Shown one piece after another: positions 21,220 to 32,035 of a stretch of 64,000 nt of DNA. The notes under the pieces were generated by a model. It searched no databases and had not been told where the DNA came from. It saw only the letters and a program-made list of their open reading frames with translations. Both the position numbers and the translations under genes were made by a program. The stretch is from Agapetus fuscipes. Taxonomy: Eukaryota; Arthropoda; Insecta; Trichoptera; Glossosomatidae. Location of the stretch: positions 8,269,215-8,333,214 of the forward strand of contig OX637346.1 of NCBI GenBank assembly GCA_951799405.1, written 5' to 3'. The stretch's first letter is position 1. Every line of letters begins with the position of its first letter.

Positions 21220-21256
21220 AGGAAAGGCGGCAGGATACAAGACAAGACAAGACAAG
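18961..21256 (+). mobile_element. RTE-like LINE with (GACAA)n tail
   Basis: This is the complete insertion containing the reverse transcriptase frame. It has a very short 3' UTR after the TAG at 21217 and ends in a (ACAAG)n microsatellite at about 21237-21256, a tail type common in RTE elements. The sequence GTAC occurs just before the 5' break and again right after the tail, so a short target duplication is possible but too short to prove. Both flanks are the same pyrimidine-rich degenerate repeat. Confidence 0.85.
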
Positions 21257-21893
21257 TACTCTGTTAATATTTCTGTCCTCTTGAACCCCTAGGCCCCACA
21301 TTTTTTACGGGCTCTGTAGTTATTTCTGTACAATAAATTCACTAGTTCTTAAGGTCTCCCGTACCTTCTAGTTTGTTACCGTCCTCTCGTTTACCCTCAT
21401 GTTCTCAGTTTTCAAATATCTTTTGGTTTCAAATGCCATCTGTTGTATATTCCCTGTAGTTCTCGTCGTCTTTAAACCTTCTAGTTCATTCTGTACCCTC
21501 AGGCTAATCTTCAGTTTGTATCGCCCATATTATTTATTGTTTTAACCGTTATTCACTGCTTTAAGTTCTCATACTGTAATGTTTCTTTCCTACCCTTTTG
21601 CGTGTACTATTTGACAAACCTTTTAGTTCTTACCGTCCTCTGTATCTTTGTACATTTCCCTGTAGCCTTTACTTTCTTCTGTCTCCTTTTGTGCACACCA
21701 TCCTCTGTACCTCTCTCAGTACTCTCTATTTCATACCATCCCCTGATTTCTCTCACACATATTATCCCCGTACAATTGTACCTTCCTCTGCACTATCTAC
21801 TTCCTTCAGCTCTCTGTACCCTCGCGAGCTCTGCCCCCAACCCAGACAACCCCCATTTCTCTCTCTTCCCTGCCGTGAACTTTGAGCCTGTCG
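21257..21893. repeat. Pyrimidine-rich degenerate repeat, right flank of LINE
   Basis: Continues the T/C-rich repeat: TACCGTCCTCTGTATC, CACCATCCTCTGTACC, CCTTCTAGTTTGTTACCGTC, TTCTAGTTCATTCTGTACCC. The unit is roughly 30-35 bp and highly decayed. The open frames inside are composition artefacts. Confidence 0.6.
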
Positions 21894-21894
21894 T

Positions 21895-22045
21895 CCAAGC
21901 ATGAAACTTTACGTTCTAACTCAACCGTTTCGTTTTACACAACACACATTGAAACTTTAACAGCTCCTCAAAAGAGCGTTTAACTTTCTTTACATTTTTG
22001 GTTAACGCTAAGCTTGAGTTTCAACTTGAAGCGTTGTACTTTGGG
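21895..22045. mobile_element. MITE-D, complete
   Basis: Left end CCAAGCATGAAACTTTACG...ACTCAACCG; right end TGAGTTTCAACTTGAAGCG...TACTTTGGG. The centre has AAAAGAGCGTTTAAC. Confidence 0.6.
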
Positions 22046-22963
22046 TACTGACCACCGCAAACTTTAATGCCAACTGTCCGTTGTGAAGTGGTGCGGCTAA
22101 GCCCGGCAATGTACGAGTACATAGTATCTACCGCACGCTCCACTGGTCCACGATAAGACACTGTATTTTGTGCAGCCTAAGTGCCGATAAATTTCCCCTG
22201 TCGATACGGTAGTCTACTAAAGATAATACTTACCTTTCCTCCGCTGCAGTTTTTGACATTTCCACCGGTGGGATTCTTAAATTTTGCACGGAAAAGAATA
22301 GAGCGAGCCTCAGAATCGTAAATTTTTAACAATGGAATGCTACGAGAATAAGTGAATACTAAAGATGGACAGTTCAGTCTGGTACATTAAATTCAACAAA
22401 AATGTGAAAATATTGTTTTCATTCTAAAATACAGATTTTTAATAAAAATTAAGATGTGATTTTTTTTCAGTAAGTGGGAAAATGTAAATAAATTAGAATG
22501 AATTATTTTGTGAACGATATTTTTATGTAAATCACACGTAAAAGCCGTCTGAAAGCTTATTCATCGCTGTAGAAAGCGCCAATTCTCAATCAGTTGCTGT
22601 AAAGCTGGATGAATTTTTCTTTTGTAATAGCCTAATAGGTAAATGAATTTGAATCCAGTGTAGAGTATATTTGAAGAATGAATTTACCTTTATTGTTATT
22701 ATCGAGTTTACTATGTTTCCATTACAAGTCCAAAATTTAACCTGTTGACAACTGCGCGGTCACTACATAACTGCAAAAATAATATTGTGGTCATTAAATT
22801 GTTGCCGTGAAGTGGCCAGTATCCAGTTTTCAAGCTCTGCTCAGCTTCCCTTATCTCTTCCTTACCGTTAGGACTTATCTTCAAGTTATCCGGCAAAACC
22901 ACCATGACAGTCGGTAAACTAAGAGTTGACTCAACGTCCTCCGGATTTTGAGCAAGTCCAAAA
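22046..22963. other. No gene seen
   Basis: Contains only the SINE-B fragment noted separately. Confidence 0.4.
22540..22615 (-). mobile_element. SINE-B body fragment
   Basis: Matches the 3' body of SINE-B (CATCCAGCTTTACAGCAAC and GGCGCTTTCTACAGCGATG on the minus strand). Head and tail are missing. Confidence 0.6.
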
Positions 22964-23110
22964 CCCTAAGTATTAAAATTTAACCTAAAACTTAACCATA
23001 GGATTCATCCAAAAGTGCATGTCAACTTAAGTACCGCCCCGAGTGAGCGTTTTATTTCCTATACAGTATACACTCTTGGTGAAACGCTAACGTAATGTAT
23101 TATGCTTGGG
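22964..23110. mobile_element. MITE-D, complete
   Basis: Left end CCCTAAGTATTAAAATTTAA...CTTAACCATAGG; right end GAAACGCTAACGTAATG...TATGCTTGGG. The centre is CCCCGAGTGAGCGTTTTAT. Confidence 0.6.
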
Positions 23111-23507
23111 CTACTGATCGAAGTTCAAAAGATAAATAGATTTATAATCGTCCGGATTCTGGACATCCTGAGCGTAATTGGAGACTTGTAAGCAATTACA
23201 ACTTCCGGAAAGTGTTCAAGATTTGTAACCTACTTTCGTTGCGTAAACCACACGGCTTCCGACAAAATCCGTCTTATTGATTTGGATTCAAACTGTGTTA
23301 TTCAGATATGGCAAATCCACGGATCAGCCGCTGCTTGAAGTGAATTTGCTATGCAAAAAAACTATGGTTTATGCATCATCTTCGGATTAAATGTTTCTGC
23401 ATAACACTATTATATTATTTCTAAAAAAAGTGTATTAATTTTATTTTATCTATAAGTTATGACTAATTTGCAAGTTTTAGTATTATATTGACCTCCAATT
23501 ATTCAAT

Positions 23508-23604
23508 AACTGTTTCACTTTTGCCAAACCCAGCTTTGTGTAGGAAAAATTGTGTAAGATTTGCAGAGTGTATGTTCTTTGAGGTTTGGGTGTTATTTTG
23601 TAAG
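23508..23604 (+). mobile_element. Rep-C fragment
   Basis: CTGTTTCACTTTTGCCAA, GATTTGCAGAGTGTATGTTC and GAGGTTTGGGTG. Confidence 0.55.
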
Positions 23605-25379
23605 CAGCCGATCGAGCTAAATAATTTGTAGGCGTATATAAAATATTTTTTTACAATGTTAGACTGTGATTTTAATCATTATTCTTTTATTGTTATTATT
23701 GTTTTTTTTATCATTTATTATTTGAATAAATACATAATTCCTGATGATCTGAAATAATCCCTCTTACATCTATTTTTAATCTTACAAATGTACTTATCCA
23801 GGTAGTTCATAAAGGGATCACTCGAAATATTACATTCATTTTCAATTCAAATTCGCATTTCCCGGAGAACCTACTTTTGCTTTGATATATTTTTTCACAA
23901 TTTGTATTTTTGGACCGGCCGTTCGGCCACGGGGGTGAAAAATAATAATTTAATTTTACATAATTATTTATTCCTTTGAGCGCTGTTCGCAAGGTTTCAT
24001 CCCTCGTTTGGGACTTTAACACATTTTTTTTCATTACCTAAAACATAATGAATATACAGCTGAAATGTCAAATATATATTTTTAATCTAGTTGAATTTTT
24101 GCAATAACCTACGTAAAATAATCTAAGTAATATCATCTTAATTATTGTAAAAATGAATCTACATACAACGTGCAATTATGTCGCATTTTCAAGTTTTTAT
24201 TTAAATATTGAAAACGTTAAGTTTTCTGGATCTTTTTTTTTAGTTTTGAACTTATTTTTCCTTTTTATTTTGGTACAAATTCATTTTACGGAGAACTGAG
24301 TTACAGTGTTATAACTGTTGATCAATCTCTAAATCTACTCCACGTAGAACTCGCCTTATGTACTAGGAGACTAGAATCAATTTTTCATTTTTCAGATTCT
24401 TTTTTCAATAAACTTTTATTTAATAAGACATTTTTATTAAACACAAGTGTTTATTTATTTGTATATTTTTTAAAACTAGCGTTTTTGTAAATGAAAACAG
24501 TCATGATGTCACTTGATGTCACTTATGTAAAAACAAAAAAAGCGTAGGTATAGCTTCCCACTTTCTATCTTGGTACCAGCAGTTCATTAATAAAGATTTT
24601 CTCATAAACGCTGCTTATCGTAGAAGAAAGGTTTTTTTTGTGTGTTGAAGAATTTAAAAAAATAATCTTTAAGATAAAATAATCCGTGTTTCAAAGCTTT
24701 TAACAGAAACAAAATGAAGCATTATTTCTAAATTTAACTTGTGTACTTTATAAACAGTCAAGAATAATTAAAGTTAATAATTGTTCTCGAAATCAATCAA
24801 AAAAGTCAACGAACCAATTGAAATCTCGATGAAAGTAATTAAAACTTGAAATAATTAAAAAGTTGCATGACAATAGACTTTACCAAATTAAAAAGTTTCA
24901 AAAGATGAAAACCGATCCATCTCGGTGCCATAGTACATTTATACCTTTGAATTTTTTTTAAGACCTAAAAGCGAAGTTAAATAATTATTGCGTATTTTAT
25001 AAAGATTGTTTTTGCTTTTGTTTGTTCTCTTATTTGCCTTCAATAAACATCCCAATTATTTGCCGACCTTGACACTTAATCAAAGATGAAATTTCTTTGT
25101 GAGCTAATCTTCAAATAAACATCTCAGTTGCGTAAACGTAGCAATAATTCTGTGTAAGCTTTTCTCCCGCTGAAATACGGCGTAGACTCTCTCATATAGG
25201 TAAATACGAAATAATATATTTTGTTGTCGTATTTAATTTTCCAATTTCCTACGTAATAACTGGCGTGCGTAATTTCATAAGGGAAGGCTGTTGATTGCTA
25301 GACCGAGAAATGAAAAAGCTAACTCGATAGGAAAATCATTATTTTTGGCAGCGAAAACCATCAAGCAGCAACCTGTCAT
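23605..25379. other. Long AT-rich stretch, nothing recognised
   Basis: Short frames are AT-driven. One internal duplication, TGATGTCACTTGATGTCACT, occurs near 24505. Confidence 0.5.
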
Positions 25380-25524
25380 CCAAGTATAAGACACAACGTT
25401 AAAACTCAACGACAGATTTTCACCAATAATGAGTAGAAATTAAAACGCTCATTCAAGGCGCAGCTTAACTTTTCATGCATTTTTTTGAGTAAATTCTATG
25501 GTTGAGATTTAACGTTTATAACAG
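25380..25524. mobile_element. MITE-D, complete
   Basis: Left end CCAAGTATAAGACACAACG...AAACTCAACG; right end TATGGTTGAGATTTAACG. The centre is TTAAAACGCTCATTCAAGGC. Confidence 0.55.
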
Positions 25525-26025
25525 TGCGTAAAAACTCGATCTCTGCGTTAACAAGAAAATGTATTAAAGATACAACAGCGCTTGTAGTGAGTGTATTTGC
25601 TTTGATATTTATTTTCTATTTACGTGATGGTTTAGGATTTATGTATGTTTTATACTCACAGGTCGGTGGGTGCGGAATCGATCATACCGATCTGAGTTAT
25701 AACACACATTTATTTGTCGCCCGCTTTTAAGCGATCTGAAATGTCATGTCGATTTTGCAAAATGATTTGATAGATTGCTCAGGTTTTAACTCGTTCCGGA
25801 TATTTTTACACGGTTCCGGGCAAAGACCTTTCGAATGTAAATTTTACAGACGGGTGTGATATATTTCTTTTTCGAATCAATAATGATAAGTCCTTTGCAA
25901 ACAAATTTGTTTTATGATTCTTGAAATTTACTTAATGTTAACGGTTAAATATGAAACTGACTTAAACGCCATTTTTATGATAAGGTATAATTAAAATAAA
26001 ACACACAGTTTTATTGTCACAAATC

Positions 26026-26092
26026 GCACATTTATTTTACCTCAAATACTTTCGACTTGCTTACGTTATTTTCAAAAGGACACTGTTAGAAA
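26026..26092 (-). mobile_element. HH-like terminal fragment, second subfamily
   Basis: The minus strand reads CTTTTGAAAATAACGTAAGC then AAGTCGAAAGTATTTGAGG and AAATAAATGTGCG. The stem is weak and the copy is old. Confidence 0.35.
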
Positions 26093-26880
26093 ATCGACAA
26101 GAAAAAAATCATAAATAAATGAGAAGGTAGGATGAGTTACGATAAAGAAGTACCTATTGAACAAAAAAAACAAGATTTTTTTCAATTAGTCAATCAATGT
26201 TTTGAACGTCGAAGTTATTTTAAACTCATACTTTTGATCAGAATCACCAATGATAATTTTATTCCAAAGTGATTAACATTTTGAAGTGAATTAAAAAAGG
26301 TAATTCTTAAATCCTTAATTCTAAAAAAATATGCCGCAATGGTGAATATTTTAATTGTGGAGTTTCAAGTTTTCACATTTAAAATAATTGAAAGATTAAA
26401 TATTGAAGGAGCAAAGACAATTGCTTTTTAGAGTGTTAGCATTTTATCGTAAGGCAGATTTTCTCAGGTAATTATATTTTTGACGAGGCAGAAGTTCTGA
26501 AAAGTTTTTGCATCAATCACGCAGATTTGTCTTCAAATGGATCACAATGTGGTGATCAGTATTTGCCTTTGGTTGTGTTTCTATGAAATATTTTTAATGT
26601 TTCTTTCTTAACTCTTACGTTAGTAGTTTAATGTAATGATTCCTAATATTCCTAGACTAAGAGGTTTTTTTAAGGAACCCTGTGCGGGAGACTCCCTTGA
26701 TTCAAGAGGCTTTGTGGGGTCTATCACACTTGTTGTAGTGCCGCAGTAGTATTGGTGATGTGGCAGTTGTTGTCAATATCAAATTGCGTTAGCTGCGCAG
26801 TGCTGTGGTGTGTGCTGCGTTGCTTTGTTTTGAGACACTGATTTTGAGACAATGAGTTTGTTATGACGCTGATTATCTAT
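26093..26880. other. AT-rich with one repeat scrap
   Basis: GGGAGACTCCCTTGATTC near 26689 resembles GGGAGACTCCCTAGATTC near 52435, so an unclassified dispersed repeat passes through both places. Confidence 0.4.
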
Positions 26881-26968
26881 ACTGTAAAAAATACTTCATT
26901 GGCAAAAATCATTCAATTTTGTACAAAATGGAAGGTCAGACTCATACAAATCTGGATAGGTTAATAAA
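26881..26968 (-). mobile_element. Rep-C 5' fragment
   Basis: The minus strand carries the GGTATGAGGCTGACC region (plus: GGTCAGACTCATACAAATC) and the TTGCCAATG region. Confidence 0.5.
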
Positions 26969-27044
26969 GAAAGCCTACGGAACATAACAATCAAGGTCTT
27001 GCAATAAAAATCATTTTCTTTGTATTTGTTACACTTCAACTGAA

Positions 27045-27165
27045 GTGGTTGGCGTAATGCAGGCCTCCTTACCTGTAAAAATAAATAGGTTCAACGCGCC
27101 TCTTGCGATCCCTTCAGGGATAGCGCGACAAGAAGTTACAGTATATGTGTAGCTTAGTTGTGTGT
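27045..27165 (+). mobile_element. SINE-A 3' half
   Basis: Begins CTTCAACTGAAGTGGTTGGC and ends TATATGTGTAGCTTAGTTG. The tRNA head is absent. Confidence 0.65.
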
Positions 27166-27667
27166 TTTTTTTTTGCGTTTCTGCCTTTGGTTAAATACGG
27201 TAAATTTGTGTATTGCTTGCTTATGATTATTCCGTCCCTGTATAGACTTGTAATTATTGTGATTTAAAGGGAATTACTGACTTATGTGTATAATCATCGC
27301 CTTAATTAATGGAACCCCCTCCGGAGATGTATGTACATATTATTAGAACGTAATGTACTAGTATGTTTGTGTTATATGCTTGTATACATTTACTTTAATT
27401 GAAAATCCGATTCTCTATCATAATATGTAGCCACGATCGAATGATTGAACTGAAATTCTACATTTGATTACGTTTCTTACATTTAAGAGAACTAGAAATG
27501 TTGTATGAAATAATAATGAATATCTTTTTATAAAGATAAATAACTTCACAACATTTTCATTATCTTCCAAAATGAAACAGGGTTAATAAATTCGATGCTT
27601 CCATTTTGAATATCCACCAATAAAAGTTGTAGCTTCGTCAAGTATACTTTCTTCGCCTTGTTTTATT

Positions 27668-27895
27668 TTTCCTTGACTTATGAATAAATATGAGGTTGGT
27701 AATCCATACTGTAAAGATCAGTTCAATTTTTTCAATGTCACTCCTGTGCAGGGAAACGCGGCAAAACTTGCCGAGTGTATGTACATACATTCTAAATTCG
27801 TGATTTTCATGGAATATAAAAATGCAGCGTATGTATGTGCAACTTTGCACTTTTTCGCCTTTTGATATGAATTAAATTTGAATCTTAAATTTGAA
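27668..27895 (+). mobile_element. Rep-C, diverged
   Basis: TTCCTTGACTTATG start, ATATGAGGTTGGTAATCC, CAATTTTTTCAATGTCACTC, then a strongly changed middle and GATATGAATTAAATTTGAAT end. Confidence 0.6.
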
Positions 27896-27929
27896 TATAA
27901 TAAATTTAAATTTAGGCTTTAGCTTAGTG

Positions 27930-28020
27930 TTTCCTAACCTTTTTAGGCACAGGTTTCAGAGGACTATCGCCACCTATAGCTCCATCACCCTCTTAGTAAT
28001 TTTTGCCCCCCTAATAGCCC
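27930..28020. mobile_element. Possible hAT-like end
   Basis: TAGTGTTTCCTAACCTTTTT (near 27928-27947) followed by a C-rich stretch resembles another hAT-type terminal region. No partner end identified. Confidence 0.25.
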
Positions 28021-28067
28021 AAATAGCCTCCAGGCTGTGATCCGCTGCTTTAGATTATAGCATATCT

Positions 28068-28160
28068 GTTACTGTATCCTGCCGCCGTTCCACTAGGGGT
28101 GACCGGTACCTCCGCAGATGCGCCTCCACTTCTTTCTGTCATATCCTTCGAGAATTTCCT
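28068..28160 (-). mobile_element. RTE-like LINE 3' tip
   Basis: On the minus strand this reads DRKKWRRICGGTGHP and a TAG stop (complement of 28093-28095), then GGCGGCAGGATACAGTAACA. The coding end and 3' UTR match the long element at 18961-21256, but the tail resembles the GTTACA type, so it is intermediate between the two tail subfamilies. Confidence 0.75.
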
Positions 28161-28675
28161 ACGCTGACTTAAACCTTTCTTTACATTCATGAATATTTTG
28201 GCTCACCTGTCAATCAGGTGAAATATAAACGTTAAAGATATATCAATACTCGTTTTGAAGATTGTCACTTCACGCATAGCCTTAAAGAAAACTCTTACCT
28301 TAAATAAACATTAAATCTACAACTCTTGCTGCTTTTCCCTGAAAGAGCGTTGACCAATTAATGACAGTTTGACACTTAAAATTTTAAGACTTTAAACCAA
28401 GAGGCGTTTAATTCAATTATCATTGTACAATTTCCTAATTGGAAGATACACTGTTATTGCATTTATTTTGCACAGACACTTTTAAGGCATTAAAAATTCA
28501 ATGACCTAGAGCGGCTTGTGCCATTATTAAAACGTAAATAGCCCTTAAAATGTTATAATTAGCGGGAAATTGCGTTCTTACATTTACTGGCTACAAAAAC
28601 CAGCGGACGCAAATAAAGTATGCTCCGTTTAGGACCTATGCAAAATGGCCTGATTATTTTTTTCAACAGTTTATA

Positions 28676-28995
28676 CGTAGTCGATGGCTCAGTGAGTGCT
28701 TGCATTCCATGCCGAGAGCTTGGGATCGAATCCCACCGAGGGTGTCAGAAACGATTTCCCGTTTCTGTGCTTATTTCAAAACCCAAAATAAAATACCGGC
28801 ATGGTTTACTCAGCCATCACAAGAAATGTGTACCAGCCCCCTTGGGAGGTAGGAAACGCCCACTTTAACTGAAGTGGTTGGCCTAAGGCCGGCTCCCTAA
28901 CCTGTTAAAATAAATAGATTCCACTCGCCACATGCAAAAGCCTTCGGGGATATCGCGAAAAGAGGTTGCGCTGTATGTGTAGCTTAATAGCCTTT
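28676..28995 (+). mobile_element. SINE-A, near full-length
   Basis: Head GATGGCTCAGTGAGTGC with B box GGGATCGAATCCC, then the common body, including ACTGAAGTGGTTGGCC and GGGGATATCGCGAAAAGAGG. The open frames here are not genes. Confidence 0.75.
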
Positions 28996-29370
28996 TTGCG
29001 TATATATGTAAAGCATAAATGTAGTCGTACAATTTCTTAAATAGATCGAAGTATTTGGAATCAATATTTATTGTTCTTAAATACACACAATATTTTAATT
29101 AATATTGATCTATAGAAATTATCATGTTTCCTGAAAAACGTGCTTTGTTGGAAATAGGTTACGATATCTGAAATCTTTGCACAAGAATTATTGATGCCAA
29201 ATTTTGGGGCAATGTTGATCGAAAGTAATTTGATCAGACGATATCGCTTTAATTGTAACAATCAAATTGTCGACCTGGGTTTGATCTCTCGTAGAATCCA
29301 AGTTGACAAAAGTAGGTGAACAACCAGAATATTTTTTAAAGTTTAACTTCATTAAATTCATTACCTGTAA

Positions 29371-29628
29371 TCTATAATCTAAAGTGAAAAGATACATTGA
29401 CATTTACAGCTTATATTTCATGCATGCCCACAAGCACATGTACGTTCACGCTTCACATGCTGTATGTGAACATACAAAATGTACCAAACCTCACATAAAC
29501 ATAAACTTTTCAATTCCTGCCGCCTTTTGCGAACTTACTGAAACTTACTGAAACCGGGGTGGCATCGGCAAAGTAATCAGAGTATTAACAGCATGGGGGT
29601 CAGCCTCGTACCAACTGATTAGTAAAGG
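29371..29628 (-). mobile_element. Rep-C, near full-length
   Basis: TCTATAATCTAAAGTG tail, CATGCATGCCCACAAGC, CCGGGGTGGCATCGGCAAAG and CAGCCTCGTACCAACTG. An ACTTACTGAA repeat is duplicated inside. Confidence 0.8.
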
Positions 29629-30004
29629 AACTATTTTAAGACTAGAAAAAAGGTTAAGTAATCGATCTTTTGGATATCGAATATATTCTGATCCAAATTA
29701 AATTTATTTTTTCTCCCGCATGCTCTACAATCTCAAGGTCTACGATGTGCTAATGCATCGGTTTTCCTTCATTTTTTCCAACACGGTGTTATGCATGTGT
29801 TAAGTGTTTTTGCATTGAAGTTACTATTACCTGTTATAGAACGAAAATGAACTTTATAAAATCGATACCTCAAAGGTAAAAATGAATAAATGATTTGAAG
29901 TTTACACAGTTTTCTCAGATAAATGCACCTTTTTTCTTATTTTATACGAGAGAAAACAGTACAAAAATTGGGAAACCCTGCATTTAAGAAGTTTGTTTTG
30001 AGCA

Positions 30005-30252
30005 CTGGTATGCGGCCGACCTGGTATGCGGCTGACCACCCATGCTGTAAAAATGGTTCACTTTACCAATGTCACCCCTGTCTCAGGGAAGGACGGCAAG
30101 AGTTGCAGGGTGTATGTTCATTTGAGATTTGGTTTTTATGTTGTAGGTTCACAAGTGTGCAAGCGCGAACTTGTACGTGTCTGGTTGTGAAAATGCATGT
30201 AATGTGAATCTCCTATGTAACATATCTTTGCAACTTAGATTAGATTAGACTG
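30005..30252 (+). mobile_element. Rep-C, near full-length, GATTA-tail subtype
   Basis: The 5' end has a tandem duplication of CTGGTATGCGGC. The body is TTCACTTTACCAATGTCACC, then GCAAGCGCGAACTTGTACG, and the tail CTTAGATTAGATTAGA. Confidence 0.85.
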
Positions 30253-30401
30253 TAATTAGTTCACATACTGAGAGAAGTAACCCCCAATAAAATGTTCAAT
30301 TCACGATTTTTCAAAGCAGTGAATCAGGCTTTATTCAATTTACCTTTAAAGTGGCGAAATAATTTTGAAATCGTATCTTTTTTGGCTTCCTTTTTCCCTA
30401 G

Positions 30402-30521
30402 CTAGATAAAGGTTTCTTTTAAACGCTTCCACTCTTTTCTATTTTGATATTCTTGCATCCGTGCCCTGCCGATGACTGGCATGTATCCTTGGTCCACCAT
30501 TTCTGAGGATGCTCTTTTCAT
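30402..30521 (-). pseudogene. LINE-type C-terminal coding remnant
   Basis: A 39-codon minus-strand frame from ATG to TAG reads MKRASSEMVDQGYMP and ends NRKEWKRLKETFI. The spacing of a DR/NR-K-W motif just before the stop resembles the ends of other LINE proteins in this window. A second frame stays open across the same region, so assignment is uncertain. It may instead be a host gene remnant. Confidence 0.3.
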
Positions 30522-31800
30522 AGACGTTACTCAGCACAAATAACCCCACACCAACAGGTATCAGAATGCGATGAACCCGATTTACCGAGACTGGAAAATC
30601 CTCAAATAATTGTAACTTCAAATGCGTACTTTTAAGCAGATTTTTTTGTATTGCTATGATTTTACTTGGGGTTTATTTAATTAAAATGCGATTTATTTAT
30701 TTAAAAAGATTTATTTTGCACAACATTGGTTACACAGTACTGTTTTCTTCTCGCTCCAGCTTATGTCTTCGCGTAACAATGTTTCATTCCACTCTGACTC
30801 TACCCCAGAATCTTTGCTCATATATATATGGGCGGAAAAAACGATTTTTGCGTGTTCGAGATTATTCCACGTACTTTTATAATGGATTTTTGAAACGCTT
30901 CCAGATTGTTCGACACACACCAGCGTGCTTAGGCGCATGTACAGTATAAATACAATTTAGTTGAATATTTCATATTTGTAAGGATATTATAACAAAATTA
31001 GACAGTGAATCAATTATTTGAATGATTTCAGAAAAGAATACCTCCTGTTACGTCAATGACTGTGCGAGAGTGCATTGTAACAAGGATAACCCGTTGTGCA
31101 AAAAGAAACAAAAAAATATTAATACGACAAATCATCAACCATTTAAGCTATCAAATATAATCAATTTAATATAATTTAATTATAAATTAATAATATAATT
31201 AAAATTTAATATAATCAAAATATTAAATGATTACAATATTTTGATTACATAATACATATGTGTCTTTGTATTGATCTTTGAATCTGATACCCTTTGGACA
31301 AGGTGTAACAAATGTTTTATCAAAATCTTCTCGCAAATATTCTGTTGCCGCACCCGAGCCCGGGGCAACCCATTACGTTTTAATTACTTATTACTGAGAA
31401 AAGGTCCTCGGTGTAGGGACAGCGTCAATGGACGACAGGCCTTTTCATGGAATTCTCCCCTTGGAAAATGGGAAACCTCGGTGGTCTACCTTTGTGGCGT
31501 GTGAGGGCAAATCTGAAAGAAGCATTAGAATAACTATGTCGTTTATTCTGTAAACCGGACATTTTGCTGTTTCAAAGAAAAGCCTGTTCTAGGAAATAAT
31601 AAACTAAAAAATTAACCATCTTTTTAAACAAAAAAATCTAGAATGTTGCTTTTTATTATAACTGGTATGACTCCGAAAAAAATTATAAAAAATAAAACTA
31701 CTTTCACTATTTACACAGCTTAGAAATATATTAGCTAAGAATATGTTACCTGTATTTTAAGAATATTTTATTAAAGATATTATTTTTGTACTTTTATTCG
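30522..31800. other. AT-rich with a GC-richer patch
   Basis: 31350-31505 is GC-richer (CCGAGCCCGGGGCAACCC, GGTCCTCGGTGTAGGGACAG) with a 77-aa frame that shows no recognisable motif. 31143-31260 is nearly pure A/T. Otherwise nothing. Confidence 0.35.
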
Positions 31801-32035
31801 TTGACTTATAGGTTGGTAAGAGGCTGACCACCAATACTGTAAAAATGGTTGAAATTGACAATGTCACCCCTGTTTCATGGAAGGTCAGCGAAAATTGCAG
31901 GGTGTATGTTCATTTGAGGTTTGGATTTTTATTTGTCATTAGGTACACATACGAACTTGCACGTGTCTATTTATGGGCATGCATTTAATATGAATTTTTA
32001 ATGTATATACATCTTTGCAACTTAGATTATAGATG
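31801..32035 (+). mobile_element. Rep-C, near full-length
   Basis: TTGACTTATAGGTTGGTAAG start, CAATGTCACCCCTGTTTCAT, GGTTTGGATTTTTATTTGTC, tail AACTTAGATTATAGATG. Confidence 0.85.

Noticed and set aside
21598..21904. Two overlapping plus frames of 95 and 100 codons
   Set aside because: Both lie in the pyrimidine-rich repeat, where stops are rare for compositional reasons.
31350..31504. Host exon
   Set aside because: GC-richer than its flanks but no splice signals, and the frame shows no protein-like pattern.
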